From: Bacillota bacterium
GTDB lineage: Bacteria; Bacillota; UBA4882; UBA8346
Assembly (NCBI GenBank): GCA_023426245.1
Contig: JAFABB010000017.1
Span: forward strand, 145,674-209,673
Direction of reading: 5' to 3'
DNA: 64,000 nucleotides
The notes beneath the pieces are model-generated. The model saw nothing but the letters and a program-made list of their open reading frames with translations, was not told the origin of the DNA and ran no database searches. A program made the translations under genes and the position numbers. Position 1 is the first letter of the stretch, and the number at the start of each line of letters is the position of its first letter. This document shows, piece after piece, positions 26,541 to 35,105 of the stretch.

Positions 26541-28440
26541 AAAAACGGTCTGGATAGGTATTCTTTTCATGATGGGTATCTTTTCACTCCCCATCTTCAG
26601 TGCCGAGCTTGGGGACACGCCGATTTCCAAATTTGACGTTTTTGACGCCGATATCCGGGAGGTTTTCCGGAGCCTGGGCGAATTGGATGAACTGAATGTG
26701 TTGATGGACCCAGGTGTCAAGGGCCTGGTCAACATTAAAATCAAAGCCGGATTGACGGTAAAGGAGGCCATTGAAATGCTGGCCCAAACCAACGGCTTTT
26801 CGACTCGCTGGATCACAGCCAGCCGCACCGTCCTGATTGGCAATGAAAAAACCTTTACCAATTTTGAATCCAGAGAGACCCGAGTCTACCGGCTCACTTA
26901 TGCCAAACCCGATCAGATCGTCAATACCCTCAAAGTGCTGGTGCCCGCCGATCAAATGGGGGTCGATGCCCGGACCAACCAGTTGACCATCCGGGCCAGC
27001 ATCTTAACCCAGCAGAACATCGCTGAGATTATCACAAGTCTGGACCGGGAAATGGCCCAGATTACCATCGATGTCCGGGTGGAGGAGATCAAAAAGTCGG
27101 CCTTGGATAAGGCGGGGGTTAACTGGGCTGCAAGTGACTTTAATATTAATTTCACCGATCTAACCATTACCGGAACCGCATCCCATCTCCTGCAGTTGTG
27201 GGAAGAAAGAAGCGAAGCCAAGCTGCTGTCCAATCCCATGATTTCCACTACCGACAGCCAGGAAGGCACGGTTTTTATCGGCGATCGCTACCCGATGGTC
27301 GTCACCAACTCAGAAACAACTGGTACGACCTATAGTATTCAGTATATTGATATCGGCACCAAGTTATCGGTCACGCCCCGAATCAATTCCGACAATATCG
27401 TCACCGTTAATGTCAAAGCCAATGTCAGCAGTCTCACCGAATATGTGTCGGCCGGTGAAAACCAGATTCCGGTTGTCCGGAACCGCGATATCAGCTCGGT
27501 TATCCGGTTGCGCGACGGCGAAACTTTCGTACTATCAGGATTGAATGAAATAAATTCGGTCACTACCACAGACAAAATTAAGGGTTTAGGTTCCCTGCCT
27601 TTAATCGGCTGGCTCTTTAAACAAAAAATAACCGATCCCAGTGACAGTACTGAAATTTGCATTTTCATCACGCCCAAAATCATTCATACCGGGGTTGCGG
27701 AAGCCAACTCCGTAAAGATTGGGCCGGATACCAACAACCAACCAAAACCAACACCAATGCCGTTGCCCGAAGCAACGCCCACACCGTCGCTGCCCATCCC
27801 GGCTCCCAGTCTAGATTCGGCTGTCCAAACTCAATCCCCGGCCGTTACCAATGAAACTCCGATGGAGGCAGTTCAAAACATATCAACCCCGGATAACAGT
27901 ATCAAAGTCACGGAAACAGGAGCCAAAACCACCGAAACGGCGAACAACACTAAAACTCCCCAGCAAGGTTCCACCTCAGGACCATCGCAATCCCAGGGCC
28001 AGAGTTCAGAGCGCAGTGTTAATACCGATCCTGATAACCCGATGTCTAAAAAGCTGATCATTGAGCCATCAGCCGCACCCCAGGCAGGTCACTCCGAAGT
28101 GACGGTGGGGATGGAACTAACCGTTACGCTGAAACCCGGCGAGACCCTCTCTCAAATTGCCCAAAAATACGGCGTAACCCCGGCCAGTATCCTGAAGGAA
28201 AATGATTTGCATACGGCGGCGGATCTGAAACCGGGCCAACCGTTGCTGATTTTGATTCCTTCCAGCCACCTCTATGTCCTCAAACCCAAGGAAACCCTCT
28301 GGCGGCTAGCGATGCGCTATGGCACCACCGTGAATTTATTGATGGAAATCAACCATATCGGCGACATTTCCAAAGTGGAAGCCGGTCAAATCATTATCCT
28401 GCCGGTCGCCGGGGATAAGGTGGCCAATCGGAAGTACTAA
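26518..28440 (+). CDS. pilQ: Type IV pilus secretin (PilQ-like) with C-terminal LysM pair
   Basis: 640 residues. Signal peptide with hydrophobic core WIGILFMMGIFSLPIFSAEL; a short N0/STN-type domain (DADIREVFRSLGELDELNV) about 35-105; a secretin N1-type region with YRLTYAKPDQIVNTL; the secretin pore domain ~190-385, including VPVVRNRD-type loop (QIPVVRNRDISSVIRLRDGETFVLSGL) and the membrane-lip LGSLPLIGWLFK with CIFITPKII. After a ~130-residue Pro/Thr/Ser/Gln linker come two LysM domains (TLKPGETLSQIAQKYGVT and VLKPKETLWRLAMRYGTT). It forms the outer-membrane channel for the pilus. No N-terminal AMIN domain is evident; the LysM pair could anchor it to peptidoglycan instead. Confidence 0.93.
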   Translation: MTKPNLFKKTVWIGILFMMGIFSLPIFSAELGDTPISKFDVFDADIREVFRSLGELDELNVLMDPGVKGLVNIKIKAGLTVKEAIEMLAQTNGFSTRWITASRTVLIGNEKTFTNFESRETRVYRLTYAKPDQIVNTLKVLVPADQMGVDARTNQLTIRASILTQQNIAEIITSLDREMAQITIDVRVEEIKKSALDKAGVNWAASDFNINFTDLTITGTASHLLQLWEERSEAKLLSNPMISTTDSQEGTVFIGDRYPMVVTNSETTGTTYSIQYIDIGTKLSVTPRINSDNIVTVNVKANVSSLTEYVSAGENQIPVVRNRDISSVIRLRDGETFVLSGLNEINSVTTTDKIKGLGSLPLIGWLFKQKITDPSDSTEICIFITPKIIHTGVAEANSVKIGPDTNNQPKPTPMPLPEATPTPSLPIPAPSLDSAVQTQSPAVTNETPMEAVQNISTPDNSIKVTETGAKTTETANNTKTPQQGSTSGPSQSQGQSSERSVNTDPDNPMSKKLIIEPSAAPQAGHSEVTVGMELTVTLKPGETLSQIAQKYGVTPASILKENDLHTAADLKPGQPLLILIPSSHLYVLKPKETLWRLAMRYGTTVNLLMEINHIGDISKVEAGQIIILPVAGDKVANRKY

Positions 28441-28454
28441 CGGCTCAAGAATTT

Positions 28455-28496
28455 CAAAAAACGGGTCTGCCCTGAAAGTAAAAAAGGACAGCCCGT
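28455..28496 (-). terminator. Intrinsic terminator ending the minor-pilin transcription unit
   Basis: On the minus strand ACGGGCTGTCCT pairs with AGGGCAGACCCGT (one bulge, one mismatch) and is followed by TTTTTTG. There is no T run in the plus direction, so it serves minus-strand transcription. It therefore places the repeat ORF at 28558-28869 inside the transcript of the minor-pilin genes. It may also slow transcription leaving pilQ. Confidence 0.65.
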
Positions 28497-28557
28497 CTAT
28501 GAACCAAAATATGATGATCCTTAGTGTTTCCGGTTCCATTTTCCGTAAACCGCCCGG

Positions 28558-28869
28558 TTATTCCAGATCGCCTGCAAAATGATTTTGTCCCTCCTCAAAA
28601 TCATTTCTGCCATCCGCAATATTGTTTCTCCGGTCCGCAAAATCATCCCTCCCATCCGCAATGTTGTTTTGTCGGTCTACAAAATCATTCCTCCCATCCA
28701 CAATATTGTTTGGCCGGCCTACAAAATCATTCCTCCCATCCGCAATATTGTTTTGTCGGTCTACAAAATCATTTCCGCTACCATTTTGTGTTTTTCTACA
28801 AAACACGAACTTTTGACCAGAATTTAAAAAATTAGCCGAAGCGATCCCTGTCTGGTTTTCAGCACTCAT
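28558..28869 (-). CDS. Possible repeat protein, 14-residue units, downstream of minor pilins
   Basis: 103 residues from ATG 28869, 37 bases after the stop of the large pilin-like gene. Residues ~33-90 are tandem copies of a 14-residue unit reading NDFVDRQNNIADGR, with substitutions such as VGRP-NNIVDGR and ADRR; the last copy degrades to NDFEEGQNHFAGD. No signal peptide or membrane segment. Support: same strand and likely transcript as the minor pilins, with a terminator after it. Against: no good ribosome site, and the repeat length divisible by three leaves other frames open too. Asp/Asn-rich repeats suggest a surface or ion-binding role if it is real. I recognise no family. Confidence 0.35.
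   Translation of the reverse strand: MSAENQTGIASANFLNSGQKFVFCRKTQNGSGNDFVDRQNNIADGRNDFVGRPNNIVDGRNDFVDRQNNIADGRDDFADRRNNIADGRNDFEEGQNHFAGDLE
28580..28775. repeat. 42-bp minisatellite, about 4.7 units
   Basis: Tandem units of exactly 42 bases. On the plus strand each reads roughly CCTCCCATCC, GCAATATTGT, TTTGTCGGTC, TACAAAATCATT. Two central copies differ by only a few bases; outer copies are more divergent. Units abut with no spacers, so this is not CRISPR. Differences are compatible with unequal exchange, and the length (14 codons) preserves frame. Confidence 0.85.
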
Positions 28870-28906
28870 CGCGCCAATCTTTTCTCATTCTTTAAACTTA
28901 AATTAT

Positions 28907-30304
28907 TTATTGTTTCTTAGCTGTTACCGAAGCCCAATCGGCCTGTAGATAACCTGAATTGTTGTAGAAATCAAAAGATTGCGCATTCCAGGTTCTAAGA
29001 CCTGTACAAGTACCGGCAAAACTATTATTGCTTAGAATAGGATTTTGGCTATCATGGTCGACAAAGTCGAGAACAGCATAGCCATCGCATAATACTCTAT
29101 GGTGATAATATTTCTTGCCGTCGGCGCTCTCTTCCAGTTGCACGTCAATCGTAATATAATGGGTTTGGTTTAATATCGAAAAATTCTTCAGTGAACCATC
29201 GGCATTCTTTTCAAGATAAGCAGGTAAAAAATCCGAGGGGGTTGATTTATAATGATTGTTCATCATTTTTGCCAAATCATTCAAAGAAACCCGAACTGTC
29301 CCGTTGTGGGTCGCATCACCCGTTGAGCCGTCATTTTCTTGAAAAGCTTTTCGATAGTTGCTACCGGTTTCATTTCCCTGGGGTGAACTAGGGTTCGAGT
29401 TAAGGGCCGCCCTCACTTTCTTCACGAAAAAAGCTCCACCGTCACCATCGATAGAGGCGCCCGGATCATATTGAAATACATAAGAAGTTGGATTATTGGC
29501 TTTAGAGTTTGTTTGGCATCCATAATAGATTCCGTAACCCGTTAGTGAACTCGTTCCTAACTTCGGTCCTAACTTTGCAAAGTAACTAACCTGAATGCCG
29601 TCTGCCGTCCCTAAACCGCCGGGATTGTTTTTAAAAAGCATTTGACAATACCCTGTATTCGGTGGATTTGCCAACTGTTGTCCTGTTGCGGAATCCGTTC
29701 TAATGCTCCATAGACCGCCATAAGTGTAATTCGTATTATTAATATTATTGTCGTTAATTAAATTTACCACCCCCGAACCTCCTATGGTCTGAGTCTCAAC
29801 AGGCATCGACGCATTAATCGTTTCACTGTAATTTCCTACCGTACCTGTAGATATAATGTCGATCCGCGTCGGGGTGGTTACACTGTTCGGGAAATAAACC
29901 ACTCGATAAGTGCCATAAGCGCCACCGGCAGAATCGGTTACCCCTATCGGCAGAATCGGAGTGCTATAGCCCGAACCAACCGATGGATTATAGGGAGCAA
30001 TCTTATTGTCAGTATTCCCCATAGCATGTATATAATCATTGAGATTCGGTAGCGTTCCAAGTCCCCGAGCATTTTGGCCATTATAACTTCGTATCACATC
30101 CGTAATATTTTTGACACTGCTTTGTACTCCTTGTTGGGCCAGATATTCAGCGCTGACTCTTTTGGTGTCCATGGGTGAAAAGTTTAGTTCTTGCCGCACT
30201 GCGGGGAGCACCGCCATGCCCAAAACTATAGCCAGGACTAATAGGAATAAAGACATTTCCAGCGCTGCCCCTCGTTCAGTTCTAAAGTCAAACAATCGGA
30301 ACAC
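28907..30304 (-). CDS. PilX-like pilus assembly protein with large C-terminal domain
   Basis: 465 residues. The N-terminus FRTERGAALEMSLFLLVLAIVLGMAVL is pilin-like: a Gly before a hydrophobic helix, as in PilX-type minor pilins that lack the usual Glu5. A helix with TKRVSAEYLAQQGVQSSVKNI follows. Residues ~150-465 form a large Gly/Asn/Tyr-rich beta domain (VVNLINDNNINNTNYTYGG...YGIYYGCQT) that may resemble a lectin-like sandwich such as LamG (weak inference). It is last of three genes in a convergent minor-pilin operon, 13 bases after the PilW-like gene. Such proteins sit at pilus tips and can mediate adhesion. Confidence 0.7.
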   Translation of the reverse strand: MFRLFDFRTERGAALEMSLFLLVLAIVLGMAVLPAVRQELNFSPMDTKRVSAEYLAQQGVQSSVKNITDVIRSYNGQNARGLGTLPNLNDYIHAMGNTDNKIAPYNPSVGSGYSTPILPIGVTDSAGGAYGTYRVVYFPNSVTTPTRIDIISTGTVGNYSETINASMPVETQTIGGSGVVNLINDNNINNTNYTYGGLWSIRTDSATGQQLANPPNTGYCQMLFKNNPGGLGTADGIQVSYFAKLGPKLGTSSLTGYGIYYGCQTNSKANNPTSYVFQYDPGASIDGDGGAFFVKKVRAALNSNPSSPQGNETGSNYRKAFQENDGSTGDATHNGTVRVSLNDLAKMMNNHYKSTPSDFLPAYLEKNADGSLKNFSILNQTHYITIDVQLEESADGKKYYHHRVLCDGYAVLDFVDHDSQNPILSNNSFAGTCTGLRTWNAQSFDFYNNSGYLQADWASVTAKKQ

Positions 30305-30317
30305 CCCCTATAAATTA

Positions 30318-30815
30318 TTAATATGTAAACGGTTTTACGGTTGTGGTGATGTTAAGATCTTTCGTGACATCATTGGGATTATAGCGGAAAGTCATTGTAA
30401 AATTGTAAGTATTGGGGTCGAATGTTGCCCGCTCAATCGTGAACTCTCTCAGAATATTTCCGCTGACGATTGGGACGGGAGTTCCGGCAGCCCCCCGGGT
30501 AACGGTTAATATTTTAGTAACAGGGTTATAGGATAAAACGGTATTGGCAATATTATTGGAATCGGTATAAGTTATCGTTCTGCTTGTAAAGCTTGTTATT
30601 GCCCGTGAATAATGAATTTCATCCATAACGGCATCGATAGCCTTCCGGGCCTGTTTTACCTGATTGATATCGGTCATCACGGTTTGATTGGATTGGGAGG
30701 CAGTATGCAATATCGCTGTCAAAGCAAAAACCACCACCCCTAAAATCGCTAAACTTAATAATAACTCAACCAGAGTAAATCCTTTTTCCGAATATCGGAT
30801 TTTGATCCAGATCAT
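30318..30815 (-). CDS. Prepilin-like minor pilin (PilW/GspJ-like)
   Basis: 165 residues. Leader MIWIKIRYSEKG then G|FTLVELLLSLAILGVVVFALTAIL, with Glu5 kept, so a genuine substrate of the prepilin peptidase. The helix is followed by a beta-rich domain without cysteines (TNVLSYNPVTKILTVTRGAAG). GspJ/PilW-like minor pilins cap the pilus and prime assembly. Middle gene of the minor-pilin operon, 16 bases after the PilV-like gene. Confidence 0.8.
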   Translation of the reverse strand: MIWIKIRYSEKGFTLVELLLSLAILGVVVFALTAILHTASQSNQTVMTDINQVKQARKAIDAVMDEIHYSRAITSFTSRTITYTDSNNIANTVLSYNPVTKILTVTRGAAGTPVPIVSGNILREFTIERATFDPNTYNFTMTFRYNPNDVTKDLNITTTVKPFTY

Positions 30816-30831
30816 ATTCCACCTCGTTAAA

Positions 30832-31230
30832 TCACGGCTTATAATAAGCTATCATCTGCACGATTGTGCGGCCATTTTTGGAAACGGCGACCTGTACCTT
30901 GATTAGCTTGCTTGGATCATCAAATCCCACCGATTGTATTCTGTATGGAGGCTTTAAAATATCTGTTTTCCAAACTGCATCCATCCAATGCCTTTGTGGA
31001 GTAGCACTTTCATACTGTTTTAAAAACTCAATCTGTTGCCGGGCCAGGTTGGTGGCGGCATTTTGTTCGTTCACCAGCCGGGTCGAGATGATGGCCTGGC
31101 TATAGGCCAGCATAATCATACTACCGGCCCCAGTCAAAATAATCAGCGCAATCAAAATCTCCAATAAGGAAAACCCTTTGTCGCTTCGCCACAGGGTACG
31201 AAAGAATGAAATCATCGGTTTCAACTCCAT
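30832..31230 (-). CDS. Prepilin-like minor pilin (PilV/GspI-like)
   Basis: 132 residues. Leader of about 18 residues with basic end RSDKG, then G|FSLLEILIALIILTGAGSMIMLAYSQAI; LLEILIA is typical of PilV/GspI proteins. A coiled stretch NEQNAATNLARQQIEFLKQYES follows, which also matches that family. First gene of the convergent minor-pilin operon. The 238 bases upstream are extremely A+T rich with no convincing -35/-10 pair. Confidence 0.82.
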   Translation of the reverse strand: MELKPMISFFRTLWRSDKGFSLLEILIALIILTGAGSMIMLAYSQAIISTRLVNEQNAATNLARQQIEFLKQYESATPQRHWMDAVWKTDILKPPYRIQSVGFDDPSKLIKVQVAVSKNGRTIVQMIAYYKP

Positions 31231-31468
31231 TACCTACCGAATTGAATCAAATTTGTTATTTTGTGATTATTTTCTACGATTGGAATTTTTTTCTATAATT
31301 AATTATATAATAATTCTGTTAATTTGGGAATGATTCTTGAATTAATAATTATTAATAAAGAGGATTTCTTTTAAAAGAATAATATTGGGGGGATTTTTAA
31401 TTTTCGTATTTTCAGGGAAATCGGGGAATCAAGCATCCGGAAGCCTTCGGGGAAGAGCCGGATCGACG

Positions 31469-32539
31469 CTAAAAACGTCGATCCAGCAAGATTTGTTCCC
31501 GCAGTCTCCTTAATCCGTCTTTTATGGTTCTGGCCCTTACTTCACCGATGCCTTCCACTTCATCAAGTTCATCGGTTGAAGCATTTAAAACTCTTTGCAA
31601 ATTTCCAAACACCTTAACCAAATTTTCAACAACCGGGAAAGGCAATCGGGGAATTTTCCGCAGTATCCGGGAACCCCGGGAAGAAACCGAAAGATCGAGT
31701 GTCACCGTACTGGGATAACCAAGAACCTTGGCAAGGGCGATGGATTCCAGCAATTCTTCATCGTCCCACGTGGATATTTCGGTTTTAACCGCTTCGGCCT
31801 TTGCATTGTCGTCCTTGAGATAATCACGAATAATTAAGTAGCCTTCATCTTCGACATCGACCATCAATTCTTCAAGCTGCATATTGACTAAACGGCCTTC
31901 GGTGCCAAGCTCGTTAATGTATTGGCGTATTTCTGCCGCAATCCGTTCAACCATTTCAGCCCGTTGAGTGACGGAACACACATCCGACAAAGTCACCAAG
32001 TTTTCGAATTCCAAAGCCGATAAATTCAGAAGAGCCTGTTCCAAGACGCTTTTATACTTTTGCAGGGTTTGCAATGCTTGATTGGCCTTCGCCAATATCG
32101 TCCCGATATCACGAATCACGTAACGGCGATTGCCTTTATAGAGGGTAATTACATTCCGCCGTTGTGAAATCGCAATGACCAATTCACCGGTTTGAATGGC
32201 CATTCTTTCCGCGGTACGGTGCCTGGTTCCAGTTTCCGAGGTTGGAATCAAATGATCCGGAGTCAAATGAGCATTGGCAACCAATATTTTTTTGGCATCC
32301 GACGATAAGACGATGGCGCCGTCCATTTTCGCCAATTCGTAAAGGTTTGCCGGCTCCAAATCGGCATTGATCCGGAAGCCCCCATCGACAAGTTTCATGA
32401 CCGCATCGGCATCCGAAACCGTAATTAATGCTCCCGTTTTTGCACGGAGAATATTTTCCAAACCCTCGTACAAAGTTGTCCCCGGGGCCACCATTTTTAA
32501 AATCTGGTCCATTGGGTTATTTTGTTCCTCTTGCGCCAC
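31469..32539 (-). CDS. disA: DNA integrity scanning diadenylate cyclase DisA
   Basis: 356 residues. N-terminal DAC domain with DGA (73-75, in KMDGAIVLSS) and RHR (106-108, in GTRHRTAER), the metal/ATP residues that make c-di-AMP; a helical linker; then a C-terminal helix-hairpin-helix DNA-binding domain (LNASTDELDEVEGIGEVRARTI). The octamer scans DNA and slows c-di-AMP synthesis at branched structures, delaying sporulation. It lies 19 bases after radA, the usual pairing in Bacillota; RadA is a reported DisA partner. Confidence 0.97.
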   Translation of the reverse strand: MAQEEQNNPMDQILKMVAPGTTLYEGLENILRAKTGALITVSDADAVMKLVDGGFRINADLEPANLYELAKMDGAIVLSSDAKKILVANAHLTPDHLIPTSETGTRHRTAERMAIQTGELVIAISQRRNVITLYKGNRRYVIRDIGTILAKANQALQTLQKYKSVLEQALLNLSALEFENLVTLSDVCSVTQRAEMVERIAAEIRQYINELGTEGRLVNMQLEELMVDVEDEGYLIIRDYLKDDNAKAEAVKTEISTWDDEELLESIALAKVLGYPSTVTLDLSVSSRGSRILRKIPRLPFPVVENLVKVFGNLQRVLNASTDELDEVEGIGEVRARTIKDGLRRLREQILLDRRF

Positions 32540-32558
32540 CGATTACCACCAACCCCAA

Positions 32559-33935
32559 TTATTCCTGCTTGCTGATATCCGGTAATAATTTTAAGATACT
32601 TCGCAGGTGATCAATATTATACAATTTCATATCCGGCACAGACTTAATTTTTTTCATTCCTTTTCCCGAAAGAACGCATTCGGTAAAGCCCAAACGCCCT
32701 CCCTCTGTAAGTAGCCTCGGCAAATCCGGAGTAGGCCTGACTTCTCCGGAAAGGGTCAACTCTCCAACCCAAAATACCTTGGAATGAAACGTCAGCCCCC
32801 GGATGGAAGAAAGCAGGGAAGCCGCTATTCCCAAATCCAAAGCCGGATCATCCGACTCAATCCCTCCGGCAATGGAGACAAATATGTTTTTATTGCTTAA
32901 ACGTTCGCCAATCCACCGCTGCAAAACCGCAGTCACTAGTAATAAACGGTTCCGGTCGACCCCTATGGCAATTTGACGGGGGGGTATCCCCTCGGGCGCC
33001 TCGGTGACCAGAGCCTGAATCTCAGTAAAGATCGGCCGGGTGCCTCTGGCTGTTCCCACAATAATCGATCCCGGAACCATTTCGCTCCGGTTTTCCAATA
33101 AATACTCGGACGGATTACTGACTTCTTCGAATCCGCGGGCTGTCATTTCAAACAAAGCAACCTCTTCAGTGGAACCATATCTATTCTTGACCACCCTGGC
33201 CACTCTTAAACTGTGATTGCGATTTCCTTCCAAATAAATTACGGTATCGACCAAATGTTCCAACACTCTGGGGCCGGCCAAGACCGATTCCTTGGTGACT
33301 TGACCGATTAAAACAACCGGGATACCAGCTTGTTTGGCGATCTTGGTTAAAAAAAGCGTACTTTCCTTAATCTGAGAAGGCGAACCGGGAGTGGAACGAA
33401 TTCGGCTCAAAAAAACAGCCTGAATGGAGTCTACGATGATGAAGCCCGGATGTAATTCTTCAATGTGCCGCTCTATGAATTCTAAATTGGTTTCCGAAAC
33501 GACATAAAGGTTATCCGGGAATTTTCCCAAACGGTCCGCCCTAATTTTGGTTTGTTCGGAGGACTCTTCACCGCTTACATACAATACAGTCCTGGATTTG
33601 GCTATATTTCCGGCTATAATCAAACTTAACGTACTTTTACCAATCCCGGGGTCTCCCACTAACAGTGAAACCGAGCCGGCTACGATTCCGCCTCCCAGTA
33701 ACTGATCAAACTCTTGAATGCCTGTGCTGGTACGGATGGAAACATCCACCTTGACCTGATTTAAAACTAGAGGCTGCTGGAAACTGCTTAAGGGGGCCAA
33801 TTCCTTGCCGGTTTCATCCCCGACCTCTTCCTGTAAAGTTCCCCATTCATTACAGACCGGGCATTTTCCAACCCATTTTAATTCTTGATGCCCGCAATTC
33901 TCACATACATAACTTATTTTTTGTTTTTTAGCCAT
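32559..33935 (-). CDS. radA: DNA repair protein RadA
   Basis: 458 residues, standard. N-terminal four-cysteine zinc motif C11-x2-C14-x10-C25-x2-C28, RecA-like core with Walker A GDPGIGKST (94-102, Lys100), the RadA-specific motif KNRYGSTEEVALF, and a C-terminal Lon-like domain (PDLPRLLTEGGRLGF...CVLSGKG). RadA is a DnaB-like branch-migration helicase acting in recombinational repair. Start ATG has AGCGAGGATCTA upstream. Disrupting this operon would affect c-di-AMP signalling through disA, which follows it. Confidence 0.97.
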   Translation of the reverse strand: MAKKQKISYVCENCGHQELKWVGKCPVCNEWGTLQEEVGDETGKELAPLSSFQQPLVLNQVKVDVSIRTSTGIQEFDQLLGGGIVAGSVSLLVGDPGIGKSTLSLIIAGNIAKSRTVLYVSGEESSEQTKIRADRLGKFPDNLYVVSETNLEFIERHIEELHPGFIIVDSIQAVFLSRIRSTPGSPSQIKESTLFLTKIAKQAGIPVVLIGQVTKESVLAGPRVLEHLVDTVIYLEGNRNHSLRVARVVKNRYGSTEEVALFEMTARGFEEVSNPSEYLLENRSEMVPGSIIVGTARGTRPIFTEIQALVTEAPEGIPPRQIAIGVDRNRLLLVTAVLQRWIGERLSNKNIFVSIAGGIESDDPALDLGIAASLLSSIRGLTFHSKVFWVGELTLSGEVRPTPDLPRLLTEGGRLGFTECVLSGKGMKKIKSVPDMKLYNIDHLRSILKLLPDISKQE

Positions 33936-34003
33936 TAGATCCTCGCTTATGAATCCGTGGGTTTACATCCCGGCAGTGAGACAATCGTTATATAAAACGA
34001 CTT

Positions 34004-34030
34004 AAAAAAAATCGGCTATCTGCCGATTTT
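34004..34030 (-). terminator. Intrinsic terminator after mtnP
   Basis: Minus-strand stem AAAATCGGC/GCCGATTTT with a five-base loop, followed by seven or more T. It lies ten bases after the mtnP stop and upstream of radA, separating the two. Confidence 0.85.
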
Positions 34031-34040
34031 CGTCAAGATT

Positions 34041-34847
34041 TCAAATTCCGGTTATACCTTGTTCCCTGCAGCTACACTTGGGTGAAGCCGGCAGATCCTC
34101 AATCATTGAAAATAATAGTTGTTTCAATTTGTCATTATTACTATTAAAAACTTTTAAGACCTCTTCATGAGTAACCGGCTTGATATCGGCGTTTCCTTCC
34201 AAACCGGCATCATAATCAGTAATTAGGGCGATATTGACATAACAGATGCCCAGTTCTTTGGCAAGAATTCCTTCGGGATACTGGGTCATATTAATAACTT
34301 CCCAACCGTTTTTACTAAATTCCCTGCTCTCCGCCCGAGTCGAAAATCGCGGTCCTTGAATGATAACTACCGTTCCCTGTTCATGGGTGGGCACACCGAT
34401 TTTTTTTAAATGGCTGATGGCATTTTGCCGTAGTCTTTCGCAGTAAGGGTCCGCTGCTGAAATATGAAAAACATTGGGTCCTTCAACGAAGCTATCACTT
34501 CGACCCCAGGTCCGGTTTACAAATTGATCAACAATTACAAATTCACCCGGTTTGATATGGGGTTGTAAACTTCCTGCAGCGCAAGGACCAATAATTTGTT
34601 CAACTCCCAACGATTTCATGGCCCACAGGTTAGCACGGTAATTGATTTTATGGGGAGGAATTTGGTGATTCTTACCATGACGAGGCAAAAATGCCACTTT
34701 CTTCCCGGCCATTTCGGCAATGGCAATTCGATCACTCGGTTCGCCGTATGGAGTATCGATTGCAATTTCTTCGACTTTATCAAATAGGGAATAAAAGCCT
34801 GAACCGCCAAAAACTCCAACGTGCGCGCGCGCATTGGTTTCTTTCAT
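34041..34847 (-). CDS. mtnP: S-methyl-5'-thioadenosine phosphorylase-type enzyme
   Basis: Phosphorolysis of methylthioadenosine to adenine and methylthioribose-1-phosphate (methionine salvage), or a related purine nucleoside. About 268 residues from ATG 34847, which has GAGGTGG upstream; the ORF extends 16 codons further without a ribosome site. Motifs: GVFGGSGFYSL at the N-terminus (phosphate loop), FLPRHGKNHQIPPHKINYRAN, VVIIQGPRFSTRAESREF, INMTQYPEGILAKELG and ALITDYDAGL, where the Asp supports adenine over hypoxanthine. The cysteine-rich end CSCREQG is normal for this group. Not in an operon. Confidence 0.93.
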   Translation of the reverse strand: MKETNARAHVGVFGGSGFYSLFDKVEEIAIDTPYGEPSDRIAIAEMAGKKVAFLPRHGKNHQIPPHKINYRANLWAMKSLGVEQIIGPCAAGSLQPHIKPGEFVIVDQFVNRTWGRSDSFVEGPNVFHISAADPYCERLRQNAISHLKKIGVPTHEQGTVVIIQGPRFSTRAESREFSKNGWEVINMTQYPEGILAKELGICYVNIALITDYDAGLEGNADIKPVTHEEVLKVFNSNNDKLKQLLFSMIEDLPASPKCSCREQGITGI

Positions 34848-34941
34848 CCAAAATACCACCTCTTTTTTCCTAAATTTTCGCTTTACTCTATACAAATTCC
34901 TGCCCCCAGGAAAAATTTTCTATTCCAATCGGACAAATTGA

Positions 34942-35036
34942 AAGGGTGTCCAAAAGGTTACCCCATAAGATCGTTCTGAAAAATCGTCAATCATCAGTAG
35001 ATCTTATGAAGAGTATATTCCTTTTAGACAACCCTT
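34942..35036. repeat. 95-base nested inverted repeat (MITE-like or structured)
   Basis: Outer arms AAGGGTGTCCAAAAGG (34942-34957) and CCTTTTAGACAACCCTT (35020-35036) pair with one bulge and one mismatch. Inner arms CATAAGATC (34964-34972) and GATCTTATG (35000-35008) pair perfectly. The ends look like terminal repeats of a small non-autonomous transposable element, but I cannot see a target duplication. It lies between the spore-protein gene and mtnP. Confidence 0.55.
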
Positions 35037-35105
35037 ATAAGTAAGAAATCGGTTTTTTTGAAACGGTCTGCCTTTAAAAATTAGATTTCAAAAGGCAGCT
35101 TCATA

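Noticed and set aside
28580..28775. Possible CRISPR array at the 42-bp tandem repeats
   Set aside because: Units abut directly with no unique spacers and no cas gene is in the window.
28524..28835. Plus-strand 103-residue ORF across the minisatellite
   Set aside because: It is open only because the repeat length is a multiple of three; there is no ribosome site and the terminator is oriented for the other strand.
35056..35100. Hairpin CTGCCTTT/AAAGGCAG after the spore-protein gene as a terminator
   Set aside because: The stem is fine but has a 15-base loop and no T run in the minus direction, so I do not list it as a terminator.
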